Both the position numbers and the translations under genes were made by a program. Positions 1 through 7,959 of a stretch of DNA of 64,000 bases are shown here, one piece after another. The stretch's first letter is position 1. The number at the start of each line of letters is the position of its first letter. The DNA comes from Haloarchaeobius amylolyticus (lineage in GTDB: Archaea > Halobacteriota > Halobacteria > Halobacteriales > Natrialbaceae): NCBI RefSeq assembly GCF_026616195.1, contig NZ_JANHDH010000001.1, positions 2,232,001-2,296,000 of the forward strand. The letters run 5' to 3'. Under the pieces are notes generated by a model. It had not been told where the DNA came from. It ran no database searches and worked only from the letters and a program-made list of their open reading frames with translations.

Positions 1-1357
1 GGTCCCGGCCGTCGGCCAGCAACTCGGTGACGCGGGTCGCGCTGTCGGCCTCGGCGTAGACCCGCATCTTCGGTTCGGTCCCGCTCGGGCGGACGAGCAC
101 CCACGAGCCGTCTTCGAGCAGGAGTTTGAAGCCGTCTTTCGTGACCACGTCGGCGACCGCCGCGCCGGCGACGGACTCGGGAATCTCGTCGCTCAGGTCG
201 TCGACCACCCGCGCCTTCTCGCTGTCGGGGCAGTCCACGCTCACCTTGTTCTGGTGGATCTCGCCGTGTTCGGCCAGCAGGTCGTCCACGCGCTCGTCGT
301 AGGGCTTCTCGTGGGCGACCGCGGCGGCGAGCAGGGCCATGAACACGCCGTCCTTCTCGGGGATGTGGCCGCGGACGGTGAACCCGCCCGATTCCTCGCC
401 GGCCATCAGGGCGTCGTGCTCCTGCATGGCCTGGGCGACCCACTTGAAGCCGACCGGGGTCTCGACGACGTCTTGCCCATGGGCCTCGGCGATGCGGTCG
501 AGCAGGAACGTGGTCGAGACGGTCCGGACCACGGGGCCCGAGTCCGATTCGAGCAGGTAGTCGTAGGTCGCGGCGAAGAAGAGGTTCTCGTCGAGGAAGC
601 CGCGCTCGGGCGTGACGACCGCGAGGCGGTCGGCGTCGCCGTCGTTGGCGATGCCGAGGTCGGCGTCGGTCTCGCGCACGGTCTCGACCAGCTCTTCGAG
701 GTTCTCGGCGCTCGGTTCCGGCGGGGTGCCGCCGAACTCGGGGTCGGTCGCACACCGGATGCGCTCGACGGTCGCGCCAGCCTCCTCCAGCAGGCGGTCG
801 GTGGTGTCGCGGCCGGAGCCGTGCATCGCGTCGTAGACGACGGTCAGGCCGGAGAGGTCGTCCGGGACGAGGTCGCGCGCGTGGTCGAAGTGTGGGGGGA
901 CGAAGTCGACCTCCTTGACGGTGCCGTGGTCCTCCTCCGGGAGTGGGTCGGGTTCCGCGAGGCGCGCCTCGATGGCGTCGGTGACCTCGGGGAGGGCGGG
1001 GGCGGCGTCGTCGGGGATGAACTTCACGCCGTTGTACTCCGGCGGGTTGTGACTCGCGGTGAGCATCAGGGCGCCCGCGAGGTCGCGGTGGCGGATCTGC
1101 CACGCCGTCAGGGGTGTCGGGCGGTCGCGGTCGGGCAGGACCACGTCGAACCCGTTCGCACAGAGCACCCGGGCCAGTTCCTCGGCGAACCCGGGCGAGG
1201 ACTCGCGGGCGTCGTAGCCGACCGCGACCGTCTCGCCGCCGCGACCCTCGTCGCGGAGGTAGGTGGCGACCGCCTGTCCGACCATCCGGACGCGAGGGGC
1301 GGTGAACTCGTCGAGCGTCGCTCGCCAGCCGTCGGTCCCGAAGGAGATGGCGTCCAT
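1..1357 (-). CDS. Phosphoglucomutase/phosphomannomutase family protein (3' end outside window)
   Basis: Interconverts hexose-1- and hexose-6-phosphates in the cytoplasm, feeding nucleotide-sugar, glycan or glycolytic pools. The protein opens MDAISFGTDGWRA, has the phospho-serine loop TASHNPPEYNG, the metal loop NDGDADR, the sugar-binding GEESGG and the C-terminal phosphate-binding RPSGTEPKMRVY, so all four alpha-D-phosphohexomutase domains are represented. The reading frame is still open at base 1, so only the last few residues are missing. The ATG at 1357 was chosen because the next upstream CAT (1366-1368) is out of frame. Substrate (glucose, mannose or glucosamine) cannot be told from sequence alone. 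The gene is divergent from the OsmC gene across a 0.5-kb gap. Confidence 0.93.
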   Translation of the reverse strand, partial: MDAISFGTDGWRATLDEFTAPRVRMVGQAVATYLRDEGRGGETVAVGYDARESSPGFAEELARVLCANGFDVVLPDRDRPTPLTAWQIRHRDLAGALMLTASHNPPEYNGVKFIPDDAAPALPEVTDAIEARLAEPDPLPEEDHGTVKEVDFVPPHFDHARDLVPDDLSGLTVVYDAMHGSGRDTTDRLLEEAGATVERIRCATDPEFGGTPPEPSAENLEELVETVRETDADLGIANDGDADRLAVVTPERGFLDENLFFAATYDYLLESDSGPVVRTVSTTFLLDRIAEAHGQDVVETPVGFKWVAQAMQEHDALMAGEESGGFTVRGHIPEKDGVFMALLAAAVAHEKPYDERVDDLLAEHGEIHQNKVSVDCPDSEKARVVDDLSDEIPESVAGAAVADVVTKDGFKLLLEDGSWVLVRPSGTEPKMRVYAEADSATRVTELLADGRD

Positions 1358-1864
1358 GTGGGGTCCATCACCTGCCCGGGCGATAAATCCCACCGACGGC
1401 GTTCACTTTCACTCCGGTACGAACAGGACTTTAACCCGCCCGTTCGATATTACCATTAGCGCCCTAGAGCGGCGCGAGTCCCGTCTCGGGGCGACGACGC
1501 ACACCGCTCTGCGTCGTGAAACAACGAATCGGCGGAGGTGAGTGAGAATCGGAAAGGGCCTCCGCGTAACACTCGCATCGGGCGGTGTCACCCTGCTGGC
1601 ACAGGGTCTGGAATCCGGTTGGATTCTGATCGCCGTTGCGGTGTTCGCATCGTCTGACGAGCAGTCCGAGTGACACCGGCGATCGCTGGCACGATCGTCG
1701 GCCCTTCTTCTTGCTTCGGTTTCGCACAGACTACCCGTCTCTGTATCCTACACGTGTCGATTGCGCGCACACGCTCAAATAACTTTACTTCCACCGAGAC
1801 TCTCCAGCCCCCCGCGAGACGGCTTATCGGCTCACGAGGCCTACCTACCGGCACGGAACCCATC
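1358..1864. other. 507-nt intergenic region between divergent genes
   Basis: Holds the two divergent promoters: an AT-richer stretch with TTTAAC near 1430 for the mutase and CTTATC near 1825, about 38 nt before the OsmC start. Apart from the doubtful 43-codon ORF at 1542-1673, I see no RNA gene, repeat or other coding signal. The long ORFs that cross it on both strands are extensions of the flanking genes or shadows. Confidence 0.5.
1542..1673 (+). CDS. Possible 43-residue hydrophobic micro-protein (GTG start)
   Basis: A short frame starting at GTG (1542) reads RIGKGLRVTL, then a hydrophobic run (LESGWILIAVAVFAS) and an acidic tail DEQSE before TGA. It would make one membrane-spanning helix. 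For it: haloarchaea encode many such small single-helix proteins, and composition fits. Against it: the Shine-Dalgarno-like GGAGGTGA at 1534-1541 abuts the start with no spacing, an in-frame stop lies directly upstream, and I know no homologue. Could be chance. Confidence 0.3.
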   Translation: MRIGKGLRVTLASGGVTLLAQGLESGWILIAVAVFASSDEQSE

Positions 1865-2461
1865 ATGCCAGTCGAGAAGACACAGCGAGTACAGGGTATC
1901 GACCGCGCGGCCCACGACACGTTCGTCGACTGGGTCGCGGAGAACCCGGCCGCGGCCACCATCGAGTTCAGTGCCACGGGCACGACCGAGGACGTGGCGG
2001 TCCACACCAAGTCGACCATCGGCGAGTTCGTCATGGGCGAGGAGGCCCGCGGCCACGATCGCGAGTACACCATCGACGTCGGCCTGCCGGCCGAGATGGA
2101 GGACGCGATGGGGTACGTCGACCCCGTGGACCGGTGCGAGGCCATCGAACTCGCGCTCGCCGGCCTCACGGCCTGCATCAACGGGACGGTCCAGCTCAAC
2201 GCCATGCGGGAGGGCATCGCCGTCGAGGACGTGACGACGACCGTCTCGGTCCCGTTCGACCCCCGCGTCCTGCTCGGCATCCACGACGAGGACCGCGCCG
2301 CCGAGATGCTCGGCGACCTCGACGTCGAGGTGCAGGTGACCGGCGCGGACCTGAGCGAGGCCGACATCGACCGCATCAAGTCGTTCCCGCGGCGCTCGCC
2401 GGTGTTCAACCTGCTCACCCGGGCGCACCCGACCGAGCCGACGGTCCACGTCGCGACGTGA
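1865..2461 (+). CDS. OsmC-like family protein
   Basis: OsmC/Ohr-fold proteins are cytoplasmic dimers, some of which are thiol peroxidases using paired cysteines. Here the family core is the helix CEAIELALAGLTACING, about residues 89-104, preceded by a beta-rich N-terminal half; the two cysteines flank the central helix. The protein is 198 residues, somewhat longer than classical OsmC (about 140), and resembles the OsmC-like (YhfA-type) branch. ATG at 1865 was chosen because a TATA-like CTTATC lies about 38 nt upstream; the frame is open further upstream, to 1670, but without a convincing start. The next gene is a flavin reductase, which suggests a shared redox theme but not proven function. 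Confidence 0.85.
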   Translation: MPVEKTQRVQGIDRAAHDTFVDWVAENPAAATIEFSATGTTEDVAVHTKSTIGEFVMGEEARGHDREYTIDVGLPAEMEDAMGYVDPVDRCEAIELALAGLTACINGTVQLNAMREGIAVEDVTTTVSVPFDPRVLLGIHDEDRAAEMLGDLDVEVQVTGADLSEADIDRIKSFPRRSPVFNLLTRAHPTEPTVHVAT

Positions 2462-2509
2462 GCACTCCCCGACCGCACACCCTGCCACGTTCCTGTCGAC
2501 GCGAGTGAA

Positions 2510-2522
2510 TTACCATCGGTAA
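2510..2522. promoter_or_regulatory. Perfect dyad TTACC-N3-GGTAA upstream of the FMN reductase
   Basis: The 13-mer TTACCATCGGTAA is a perfect 5-bp inverted repeat around a 3-bp spacer, located about 11 nt upstream of the TATA-like CTTTTAC (2533-2539). The position just upstream of the TATA/BRE is typical of an archaeal regulator site. The regulator is unknown. Confidence 0.5.
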
Positions 2523-2532
2523 AACTGACGAG

Positions 2533-2539
2533 CTTTTAC
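2533..2539 (+). promoter_or_regulatory. TATA-like box of the FMN reductase gene
   Basis: CTTTTAC is centred 27 nt before the ATG at 2563. This predicts a leaderless transcript starting at or next to the ATG and favours that start over the upstream GTG at 2542. Confidence 0.5.
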
Positions 2540-2562
2540 CTGTGCACCCCCGAGAACCGCCG

Positions 2563-3156
2563 ATGAGTGGAGCACCGACCGTCCTGGCGGTCAGTGGCAG
2601 TCTACGAGAGGAGAGCTACACGCGAACCGCACTGGTGCACGCCCTGGCCGCCGCTGCGGCCGCGGGTGCCGAGACCGACCTGCTCGACCTGCGCGAGGCC
2701 GACGTCCCCATGTTCGACCCCGACGAGGACGACCAGGGCGTCACAGAGCACGTCCGGCGGGTCCGGGAGGCCGACGCCGTCATCCTCGGGTCGCCGGTCT
2801 ACCACGGCTCGTACTCGGGTGCGCTGAAGAACTTCCACGACTTCTGCAGTTTCGACGAGTACGAGGACACCGTCGTCGGCCTGCTCGCGACCGCCGGTGG
2901 CGGCTCCTACGGCCCGACGCTGGAGCACATGCGAAGCACGGTCCGGGGCGTCCACGGCCACGTCGTCCCCGAGCAGGTCGGCATCCGGGGCGCCTACGAC
3001 AAGTTCGAGGCGGCCCCCGACGCCCCCGGCGGCCGGGTGTTCACCGACGAGGACATCGAAGAGCGCGTCGCCGCCCTCGGCGAGGCCGTCGTCGCGGCGG
3101 CCCGCCGGTTCGACGCGCGCTGCCAGGACGACGGGCACGCCGTCGCCGACGACTGA
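2563..3156 (+). CDS. NADPH-dependent FMN reductase family flavoprotein
   Basis: Flavodoxin-fold enzyme reducing FMN or quinone-like acceptors with NAD(P)H in the cytoplasm. The FMN-phosphate loop is VLAVSGSLREESYTRT at the N-terminus, and ILGSPVYHGSYSGALKNFHD carries the family SPxYxGxxSGxLKN signature around residues 73-92. At 197 residues it has the normal length. The TATA box at 2533-2539 places the transcript start at the chosen ATG. A perfect dyad at 2510-2522 suggests specific, possibly redox-linked, control. It sits 101 nt downstream of the OsmC gene on the same strand. The true electron acceptor is unknown. Confidence 0.9.
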   Translation: MSGAPTVLAVSGSLREESYTRTALVHALAAAAAAGAETDLLDLREADVPMFDPDEDDQGVTEHVRRVREADAVILGSPVYHGSYSGALKNFHDFCSFDEYEDTVVGLLATAGGGSYGPTLEHMRSTVRGVHGHVVPEQVGIRGAYDKFEAAPDAPGGRVFTDEDIEERVAALGEAVVAAARRFDARCQDDGHAVADD

Positions 3157-3190
3157 GGACCTTTTGTCGCGTCCGCGCGTACGTCGTCGC

Positions 3191-3913
3191 ATGGCCGACG
3201 AGTCACGGGTTGGCATCCTCTGTGCCCCCGACCACACGGTCTTCGCCGCGGTCGCCGACACCCTTCGCGAGCGCGGCGTCGTGGTCACGTTCTACGACCC
3301 CGAGGCACCACTGGACCGGACGACGGTCGCCGACCTCGACGCCATCGTGGCCAAGAAGACCCGGCCGGCGACGTTCACGACGCTCCGGCTGGCGGCCGAC
3401 TGCGGCGTCCCCGCCTGGAACGACTTCGTCGCGTACTGTATCTTCGCGTTCCGCCTCGTCGGGCTCCACGCGCTGGAGACGGTCGGGTTCCGGACGCCGC
3501 CCGTCTCGTTCACGCCGCCCGAGGGCGAGTACGTCGCGAAGACGCTCCGGAGCTGGGAGGGCGTCCCGGTCCGCAACGGCGAGGGCGACTTCTACCAGCC
3601 GCTGCTGCCGGCGGACCCGGTCGACCACAAGTACTACTGCGTCGACGACGGCGAGCAGTACCACGTCCGGGTGTTAGAGGCCGCCTCGAAGCTCGGCGGG
3701 GAGAAGCGCGTCCTCGGGCGGCGCGACCCCGACCCCGACCTCGCGGCGAAGGTGCGCGAGCTGGCGCGCCGGACGGGGGCCCACGGGGTCGGCGTCGACG
3801 TGATATCGGTCGATGGCGAGCCCTACGCCGTGGACGTGAACCCGGCGCCGAGCTTCCGGGAGACCGGGCTCGAAGCCCCCATCGCCGACTCTATCCGGAG
3901 TCTCCTTCGATGA
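3191..3913 (+). CDS. ATP-grasp (RimK-like) ligase
   Basis: ATP-grasp enzymes join a carboxylate, activated as acylphosphate, to an amine or thiol. This 240-residue protein has an N-terminal pre-ATP-grasp alpha/beta region, then [11 protein letters not shown] and [16 protein letters not shown], which match the nucleotide-binding strands, and a C-terminal [21 protein letters not shown] with the acidic-Asn metal-binding motif (DVNP). It resembles the short haloarchaeal RimK-like proteins rather than true RimK or CofF. Its 3' end overlaps the convergent GIY-YIG gene by 23 nt. It starts 34 nt after the FMN reductase and could be in its transcript. Substrates are unknown. Confidence 0.8.
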   Translation: MADESRVGILCAPDHTVFAAVADTLRERGVVVTFYDPEAPLDRTTVADLDAIVAKKTRPATFTTLRLAADCGVPAWNDFVAYCIFAFRLVGLHALETVGFRTPPVSFTPPEGEYVAKTLRSWEGVPVRNGEGDFYQPLLPADPVDHKYYCVDDGEQYHVRVLEAASKLGGEKRVLGRRDPDPDLAAKVRELARRTGAHGVGVDVISVDGEPYAVDVNPAPSFRETGLEAPIADSIRSLLR

Positions 3914-4145
3914 GCGCCTCCTTCTGGCGGCGCGAGAGCTGCTTGATCTCGTACTCGCGGGCCATCGCGGCCGACTTCGAGTCGAACGACTCCCGGTAGC
4001 GGAGTTCGACCGGGGTCCGCCCGCGGGTGTACTTCGCACCCTCGCCCGCGTCGTGTTCCGCCACGCGGCGCTCGACGTCCGTGGTGTAGCCCGTGTACAG
4101 GGTCCCGTCGGCACACTCGAGGACGTAGACGTAGTGGTCACTCAC
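3891..4145 (-). CDS. GIY-YIG nuclease superfamily protein (UPF0213/YhbQ-like)
   Basis: An 84-residue single-domain GIY-YIG protein. [18 protein letters not shown] contains the paired tyrosine motif (here VYVL...YTG), followed by the catalytic-region arginines ([10 protein letters not shown]), the K-Y pair [10 protein letters not shown], and E ([12 protein letters not shown]). All elements expected in the stand-alone YhbQ/SLX1-like proteins are present. Such proteins are probable DNA structure-specific endonucleases, but the cellular role in archaea is not known. The gene converges on the ATP-grasp gene with a 23-nt overlap. Confidence 0.88.
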   Translation of the reverse strand: MSDHYVYVLECADGTLYTGYTTDVERRVAEHDAGEGAKYTRGRTPVELRYRESFDSKSAAMAREYEIKQLSRRQKEALIEGDSG

Positions 4146-4208
4146 TGGTCGTGGTGTGGCCGGCCGGGTACAGAAAGGCTTCGCGTGGTGGTTGCGGCCG
4201 TCGCGTCG

Positions 4209-4358
4209 TCACGTCGTCCGCGCGCGTCGCCGAGCTTCTTCCGCGATACCTGCGTTCGCCGAGCAGCTCACACAGGCGAGGATCCGTCCGTGTTCGTCGG
4301 CGAAGACGCGGGCGAACTGTTCAGAGACGTGCGCACCGCAATTATCACACGTTGGCAT
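4209..4358 (-). CDS. Small CxxC zinc-ribbon protein (haloarchaeal DUF7563 type)
   Basis: A 49-residue protein beginning MPTCDNCGAHVSEQFARVF and ending in a basic tail REARRRARTT-like. It has two CxxC pairs (TCDNCG and ACVSCS), giving one four-cysteine zinc site. The family is widespread and short in haloarchaea; function is unknown. ATG at 4358 was chosen because the upstream in-frame extension to 4460 (LLSLSRIWVRIW...) is not acidic and is out of character with the organism. Probably a nucleic-acid- or protein-binding adaptor. Confidence 0.8.
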   Translation of the reverse strand: MPTCDNCGAHVSEQFARVFADEHGRILACVSCSANAGIAEEARRRARTT

Positions 4359-4497
4359 GGTAGTCTCCGGCGGTGGGGTGCCGGTAGCGCATGCTTGGCA
4401 ACACATCACCAAATACCTGTTCCAGATTCTCACCCAAATTCGGGAAAGAGAAAGCAACATTTTCCTCTACTCGATGGAGTTCGCGATGACTCTCGCG

Positions 4498-4520
4498 TTT
4501 GTTTCTGAAACCGAAACAAA
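4498..4520. promoter_or_regulatory. Inverted repeat TTTGTTTC-N7-GAAACAAA
   Basis: Perfect 8-bp arms around the spacer TGAAACC, with a nested GTTTC-T-GAAAC. It sits about 140 nt upstream of the leftward zinc-protein start and 350 nt upstream of the rightward gene. Form fits a regulator site; nothing identifies the regulator. Confidence 0.35.
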
Positions 4521-4836
4521 ACTTCCCGATAGTCGAACCCGGTGGGCTGGCGTGTCGCTCGGCTATCACGTCCCGTCACGGACGGGGCGGCCTGCGCGCG
4601 AGGCGTCAGCTGGGCGCGCGCGAGCCGTCGAGTGCGCGCCAGAACCCGCAGTCGGGGCGGAGACGCCCCCGAGATTCGCCATCGGGCATTTCTGTTGGTT
4701 ATCTATGTGGCCATCGAGAATCCGTCATAACCCGGCGCTGTCTTGCGATTTTCTCCTGAACATTCCGCTTCCTCGAGATGAAAGGGACCCCCGCTACACG
4801 CCGGTCTCACGGCCTGTCACCGCAACATACAGCAAG

Positions 4837-4845
4837 TATTATAAA
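4837..4845 (+). promoter_or_regulatory. Strong TATA box of the histone-fold-like gene
   Basis: TATTATAAA is centred 29 nt before the ATG at 4870, one of the best TATA matches in the window. It predicts a strong, leaderless or nearly leaderless transcript. Confidence 0.6.
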
Positions 4846-4869
4846 GGGGGCGTGGGAACCACCGCCCGT

Positions 4870-5037
4870 ATGGCAGACCTCATCGTCAAGGCAGCCGTTA
4901 AGGAAGCGCTCAAGGACAAGAACGTCGCATCGGACTTCTACGACGCACTCGACGAGGAAGTCGCCGAGCTCCTCGAGGACGCCGCCCGACGCGCCGAGGC
5001 GAACGACCGGAAGACGGTCCAGCCGCGCGACCTGTAA
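4870..5037 (+). CDS. 55-residue histone-fold-like protein (DUF1931 type)
   Basis: The protein opens MADLIVKAAVKEAL and ends ANDRKTVQPRDL. The second half (EVAELLEDAARRAEANDRKTVQPRDL, read as two parts) matches the end of the histone alpha-2 helix, loop L2 (RKTV) and the start of alpha-3, so it looks like a shortened histone fold. Haloarchaea carry this short form of the DUF1931 family. A strong TATA box predicts high expression. DNA binding is plausible but the charge is mixed, so a structural or protein-binding role is also possible. Start fixed by the ATG 29 nt after the TATA box. Confidence 0.8.
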   Translation: MADLIVKAAVKEALKDKNVASDFYDALDEEVAELLEDAARRAEANDRKTVQPRDL

Positions 5038-5095
5038 ACTCGGTCGCTTTCACTTCTAACCACTTTTCACCCGGATAGCGCCCGCGCTGACCTGC

Positions 5096-5782
5096 TCAGC
5101 GCGTGCGTCGTTCGACGCCGTCGTCCAGCCCCACGTGTACCTCGTCGGCCATGTCGACGAACAGCCCGTGCTCCACCACGCCCGGGAGTGCCGACAGGGC
5201 GGTGGCGAGTTCGGCCGGGTCCGCGACGGTCCCGAAGTCGCAGTCGAGGACGACGTTCCCGTTGTCGGTGACGACCGGGCCGTCCTTGCGTTCGGCCTGC
5301 CGGAGCGTCGGGTCGCCCCCGTGGTCGACGACGGCGTCGGCGACGGTGGTCCGGGCGTCCGGCAGGACCTCGACGGGGACCGGGTAGTCCAGCCCCTCGA
5401 CGACCTTCGAGGGGTCGGCGACGACGACGAACCGGTCCGCGGCCGCGTCGACGATCTTCTCGCGGGCGTGGGCCGCCCCACCGCCCTTGACCAGCGTGAA
5501 CCCCGCGACCTGGTCGGCCCCGTCGATGGCGAGGTCGACGGTCTCGACCGCGTCCAGCGTGGTCAGGGGGATGCCGTGGTCCAGGGCGAGCTGGCGCGAC
5601 TGGAACGAGGTCGGGATGCCCGCGATGTCGAGGCCGCTGTCGACCGCCTGTCCGAGGGCCTCGATGGCGTGGGCGGCCGTCGAGCCGGTGCCGAGTCCGA
5701 CGACCATCCCGTCCGCCACGAGGTCGGCCGCGCTCTCCCCGGCGCGGCGCTTCTGTTCGGTGGTGCCGCTCGTGTTCTTCAT
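5096..5782 (-). CDS. rpiA: Ribose-5-phosphate isomerase A
   Basis: Interconverts ribose-5-phosphate and ribulose-5-phosphate in the pentose pathway, cytoplasmic. The 228-residue protein has [15 protein letters not shown] (phosphate-binding loop), the catalytic AIDGADQV and [13 protein letters not shown] segments with the conserved Asp, Glu/His region and Lys, and the C-terminal [14 protein letters not shown]. Length is normal for RpiA. ATG at 5782 ([12 protein letters not shown]) was preferred to the in-frame ATG at 5848 because family proteins start close to the [11 protein letters not shown] helix. Haloarchaea lack a standard oxidative pentose pathway, so it supplies ribose for nucleotides. 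Confidence 0.95.
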   Translation of the reverse strand: MKNTSGTTEQKRRAGESAADLVADGMVVGLGTGSTAAHAIEALGQAVDSGLDIAGIPTSFQSRQLALDHGIPLTTLDAVETVDLAIDGADQVAGFTLVKGGGAAHAREKIVDAAADRFVVVADPSKVVEGLDYPVPVEVLPDARTTVADAVVDHGGDPTLRQAERKDGPVVTDNGNVVLDCDFGTVADPAELATALSALPGVVEHGLFVDMADEVHVGLDDGVERRTR

Positions 5783-5905
5783 GGTGGCGGATGCAGGGCG
5801 AACCGAGTAATCAGTTTCGTCGTCCAGTTCGTTGCGAAACAGAGGCATACGGAGTTCCTTTCCCCCTGCGAAGTGCTTTTCTCAGTCCCGCGTGTTCCAA
5901 CAAGT

Positions 5906-6619
5906 ATGGATTCTACCACGACGGAGGGACCTGCCGTCCGTCTCACCGACGTGCGAAAGACCTACCAGGTCGGCGAGCCCGTCCACGCCCTCGACGGGGT
6001 GACCCTCGACATCGACCGCGGCTCCTACACCGCCGTGATGGGCCCCAGCGGCTCCGGGAAGTCCACGCTGATGAACGTCATCGGCTGTCTGGACACCCCG
6101 ACCGAGGGGCAGGTGTACGTCAACGGCGAGGAGGTGACCGCGATGGGGGACCGCGAGCGGACCCGCATCCGCGGCCAGGAGGTCGGCTTCGTCTTCCAGA
6201 CGTTCAACCTCATGCCCCGCATGACCGCCGTCGAGAACGTCGCCCTCCCGCTGGTCTTCCGCGGCGTCGGCGCGAGCGAGCGCCGCGAACAGGCCGCCGA
6301 CATCCTCGAGCGCGTCGGGCTGGGTGACCGGCTCGACCACGTGCCGAACGAACTCTCTGGTGGCCAGCGCCAGCGCGTCGCCATCGCCCGGGCCCTCGTG
6401 TCGGACCCGGCCATCATCCTCGCCGACGAGCCGACCGGGAACCTCGACACGAAGACCGGCGAGCAGATCATGGCCCTGTTCGAGGAGCTCCACGCCGAGG
6501 GGAACACGGTCATGATGGTCACCCACGAGCGCCACATCGCCGAACACGCCGAGCGCGTCGTCAACATCGTCGACGGGCAGATCGAGTCCGTCGAGGAACT
6601 CGCGGAGGTGCAACGGTGA
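5906..6619 (+). CDS. ABC transporter ATP-binding protein, MacB/LolD type
   Basis: The 237-residue ATPase powers the FtsX-type permease encoded next. It shows Walker [11 protein letters not shown]-loop [17 protein letters not shown], signature [15 protein letters not shown], Walker [13 protein letters not shown] and H-loop MMVTHE. The phrase TGNLD with the LMPRMTAxENV Q-loop region is typical of the MacB/LolD/SalX group rather than importers. The downstream permease overlaps by 4 nt (GTGA), so the two are translationally coupled. Neither a periplasmic adaptor nor a substrate gene is nearby, so the exported substrate (lipoprotein, peptide or drug) is unknown. Confidence 0.93.
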   Translation: MDSTTTEGPAVRLTDVRKTYQVGEPVHALDGVTLDIDRGSYTAVMGPSGSGKSTLMNVIGCLDTPTEGQVYVNGEEVTAMGDRERTRIRGQEVGFVFQTFNLMPRMTAVENVALPLVFRGVGASERREQAADILERVGLGDRLDHVPNELSGGQRQRVAIARALVSDPAIILADEPTGNLDTKTGEQIMALFEELHAEGNTVMMVTHERHIAEHAERVVNIVDGQIESVEELAEVQR

Positions 6620-7857
6620 ACCCCTTCACCGGACTGCGGATGTCCTGGCGGGCCATCCGCTCGCACAAGCTCCGGTCGACCCTGACCACGCTCGGCGTCA
6701 TCATCGGGGTCGCCGCCGTCATCACCTTCGTCACGCTCGGCGCGTCGCTGCAGGCCGGCATCATCGGCGAGGTCAGCCCCGACGACCAGCGCAACGTCTA
6801 CACCTGGGCCGCCCCCGAGAACAACTCCAACCAGGGGCCGCTCTCGGGTGCACAACCGGTGTTCACGCAGCGCGACACCGACGAACTCGCGAAGTTAGAG
6901 GCCGTCGACGCGGCCTACGGCTACACGCCCTTACCGGCCCAGACCGTGAACTTCGAGAACCAGCGCATCCCCAGGCAGGACGGGGTGGTCGCCACCGGCC
7001 CCGAGTACGTGGACGCGGACGAGATAGCCGAGGGCAGGCAGTTCGAGATGGGTGCCCGCGAGGCCGTCCTCAACCCCGCGATGGCCAACGCGTTCGACCA
7101 GAACGTCACCGTCGGGGACAACATCACGGTCACGCTGCTGGGGGGCCAGCAGATAGAGGCGACCGTCGTCGGCATCACCGAGACCTCGGACTCGCGCTCG
7201 CCCTTCGAGGGGTTCAACCCGTCGCCGCGGGTGTACCTGCCGCTGAACCCGTACTACACCGAACTCGTCTCGCAGGCCACCGAGACGCCGCGGTTCGCCG
7301 CGGTCGTGGTCGAGGCCACGAGCCAGGGACAGGTCGAGGCCGCCAAGGAGCAGGCCCGGGGCTACCTCGACAGTGACCGATCCGACGCCGAGGAACTGGC
7401 GGGCGACGACCTCGTCTACGAACTCCAGACCAGCACGGAACTGCTCGGCCAGCTCGAGGCCGTCCTCGAACAGCTCCAGGCGTTCGTCATCGGTATCGCG
7501 GCGCTCTCCCTGCTGGTCGGCAGCATCGGCATCGCCAACATCATGCTCGTCTCGGTGACCGAGCGCACCCGCGAGATCGGCATCATGAAGGCCGTCGGCG
7601 CACAGAAGCGCGACATCATCGGCCTGTTCATCACCGAGGCGGTCATCATCGGCATCATCGGTTCCATCCTGGGCACCCTGCTCGGCCTCGCCGCCGGCTA
7701 CCTCGGCGCCCAGTACATCGACATCCCGCTCACGTACCCCGTCGAGTGGTTCGGCATCGCGGTCGCGGTCGGCATCCTCGTCGGGGTGCTGGCCGGGCTC
7801 TACCCGGCGTGGAGTGCGGCCCGGACCGACCCCATCGACGCGCTGCGGTACGAGTGA
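6616..7857 (+). CDS. MacB-like/FtsX-family ABC transporter permease
   Basis: The 413-residue protein has the MacB plan: one N-terminal membrane helix (about residues 18-42, [20 protein letters not shown]), a 230-residue extracytoplasmic MacB-PCD domain, then three C-terminal helices forming the FtsX domain (about 290-400) with the family hallmark [17 protein letters not shown]. It ends [14 protein letters not shown], the usual MacB tail. Starts at GTG (6616) overlapping the ATPase gene. MacB-type pumps transduce ATP hydrolysis into extracellular movement rather than moving substrate across the membrane. Partner and substrate unknown. Confidence 0.93.
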   Translation: MNPFTGLRMSWRAIRSHKLRSTLTTLGVIIGVAAVITFVTLGASLQAGIIGEVSPDDQRNVYTWAAPENNSNQGPLSGAQPVFTQRDTDELAKLEAVDAAYGYTPLPAQTVNFENQRIPRQDGVVATGPEYVDADEIAEGRQFEMGAREAVLNPAMANAFDQNVTVGDNITVTLLGGQQIEATVVGITETSDSRSPFEGFNPSPRVYLPLNPYYTELVSQATETPRFAAVVVEATSQGQVEAAKEQARGYLDSDRSDAEELAGDDLVYELQTSTELLGQLEAVLEQLQAFVIGIAALSLLVGSIGIANIMLVSVTERTREIGIMKAVGAQKRDIIGLFITEAVIIGIIGSILGTLLGLAAGYLGAQYIDIPLTYPVEWFGIAVAVGILVGVLAGLYPAWSAARTDPIDALRYE

Positions 7858-7959
7858 GCGCGGACCACTGACCGCTTTCTCTCGGTTCGTCCCTCCACCA
7901 GCAACGCCGACCGCCTCCCCGACACCTAACCCGTTCCGCCGGCAATCATATGCCAACAC

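Larger units (their letters stand above)
4359..4869. other. 511-nt intergenic region with dyad and stem-loop
   Basis: Between the zinc micro-protein (leftward) and the histone-fold-like gene (rightward). The part at 4380-4540 and 4680-4850 is clearly more AT-rich than its surroundings. It contains a perfect 8-bp inverted repeat at 4498-4520 and a GNRA-capped hairpin at about 4652-4670. ORFs crossing it have no acidic bias and look spurious. A small RNA is possible but not shown. Confidence 0.4.

Noticed and set aside
4156-4869. Upstream 238-codon extension of the histone-fold-like gene
   Set aside because: The extension is Arg/Ser/Pro-rich with no acidic bias, and a strong TATA box sits 29 nt before the ATG at 4870.
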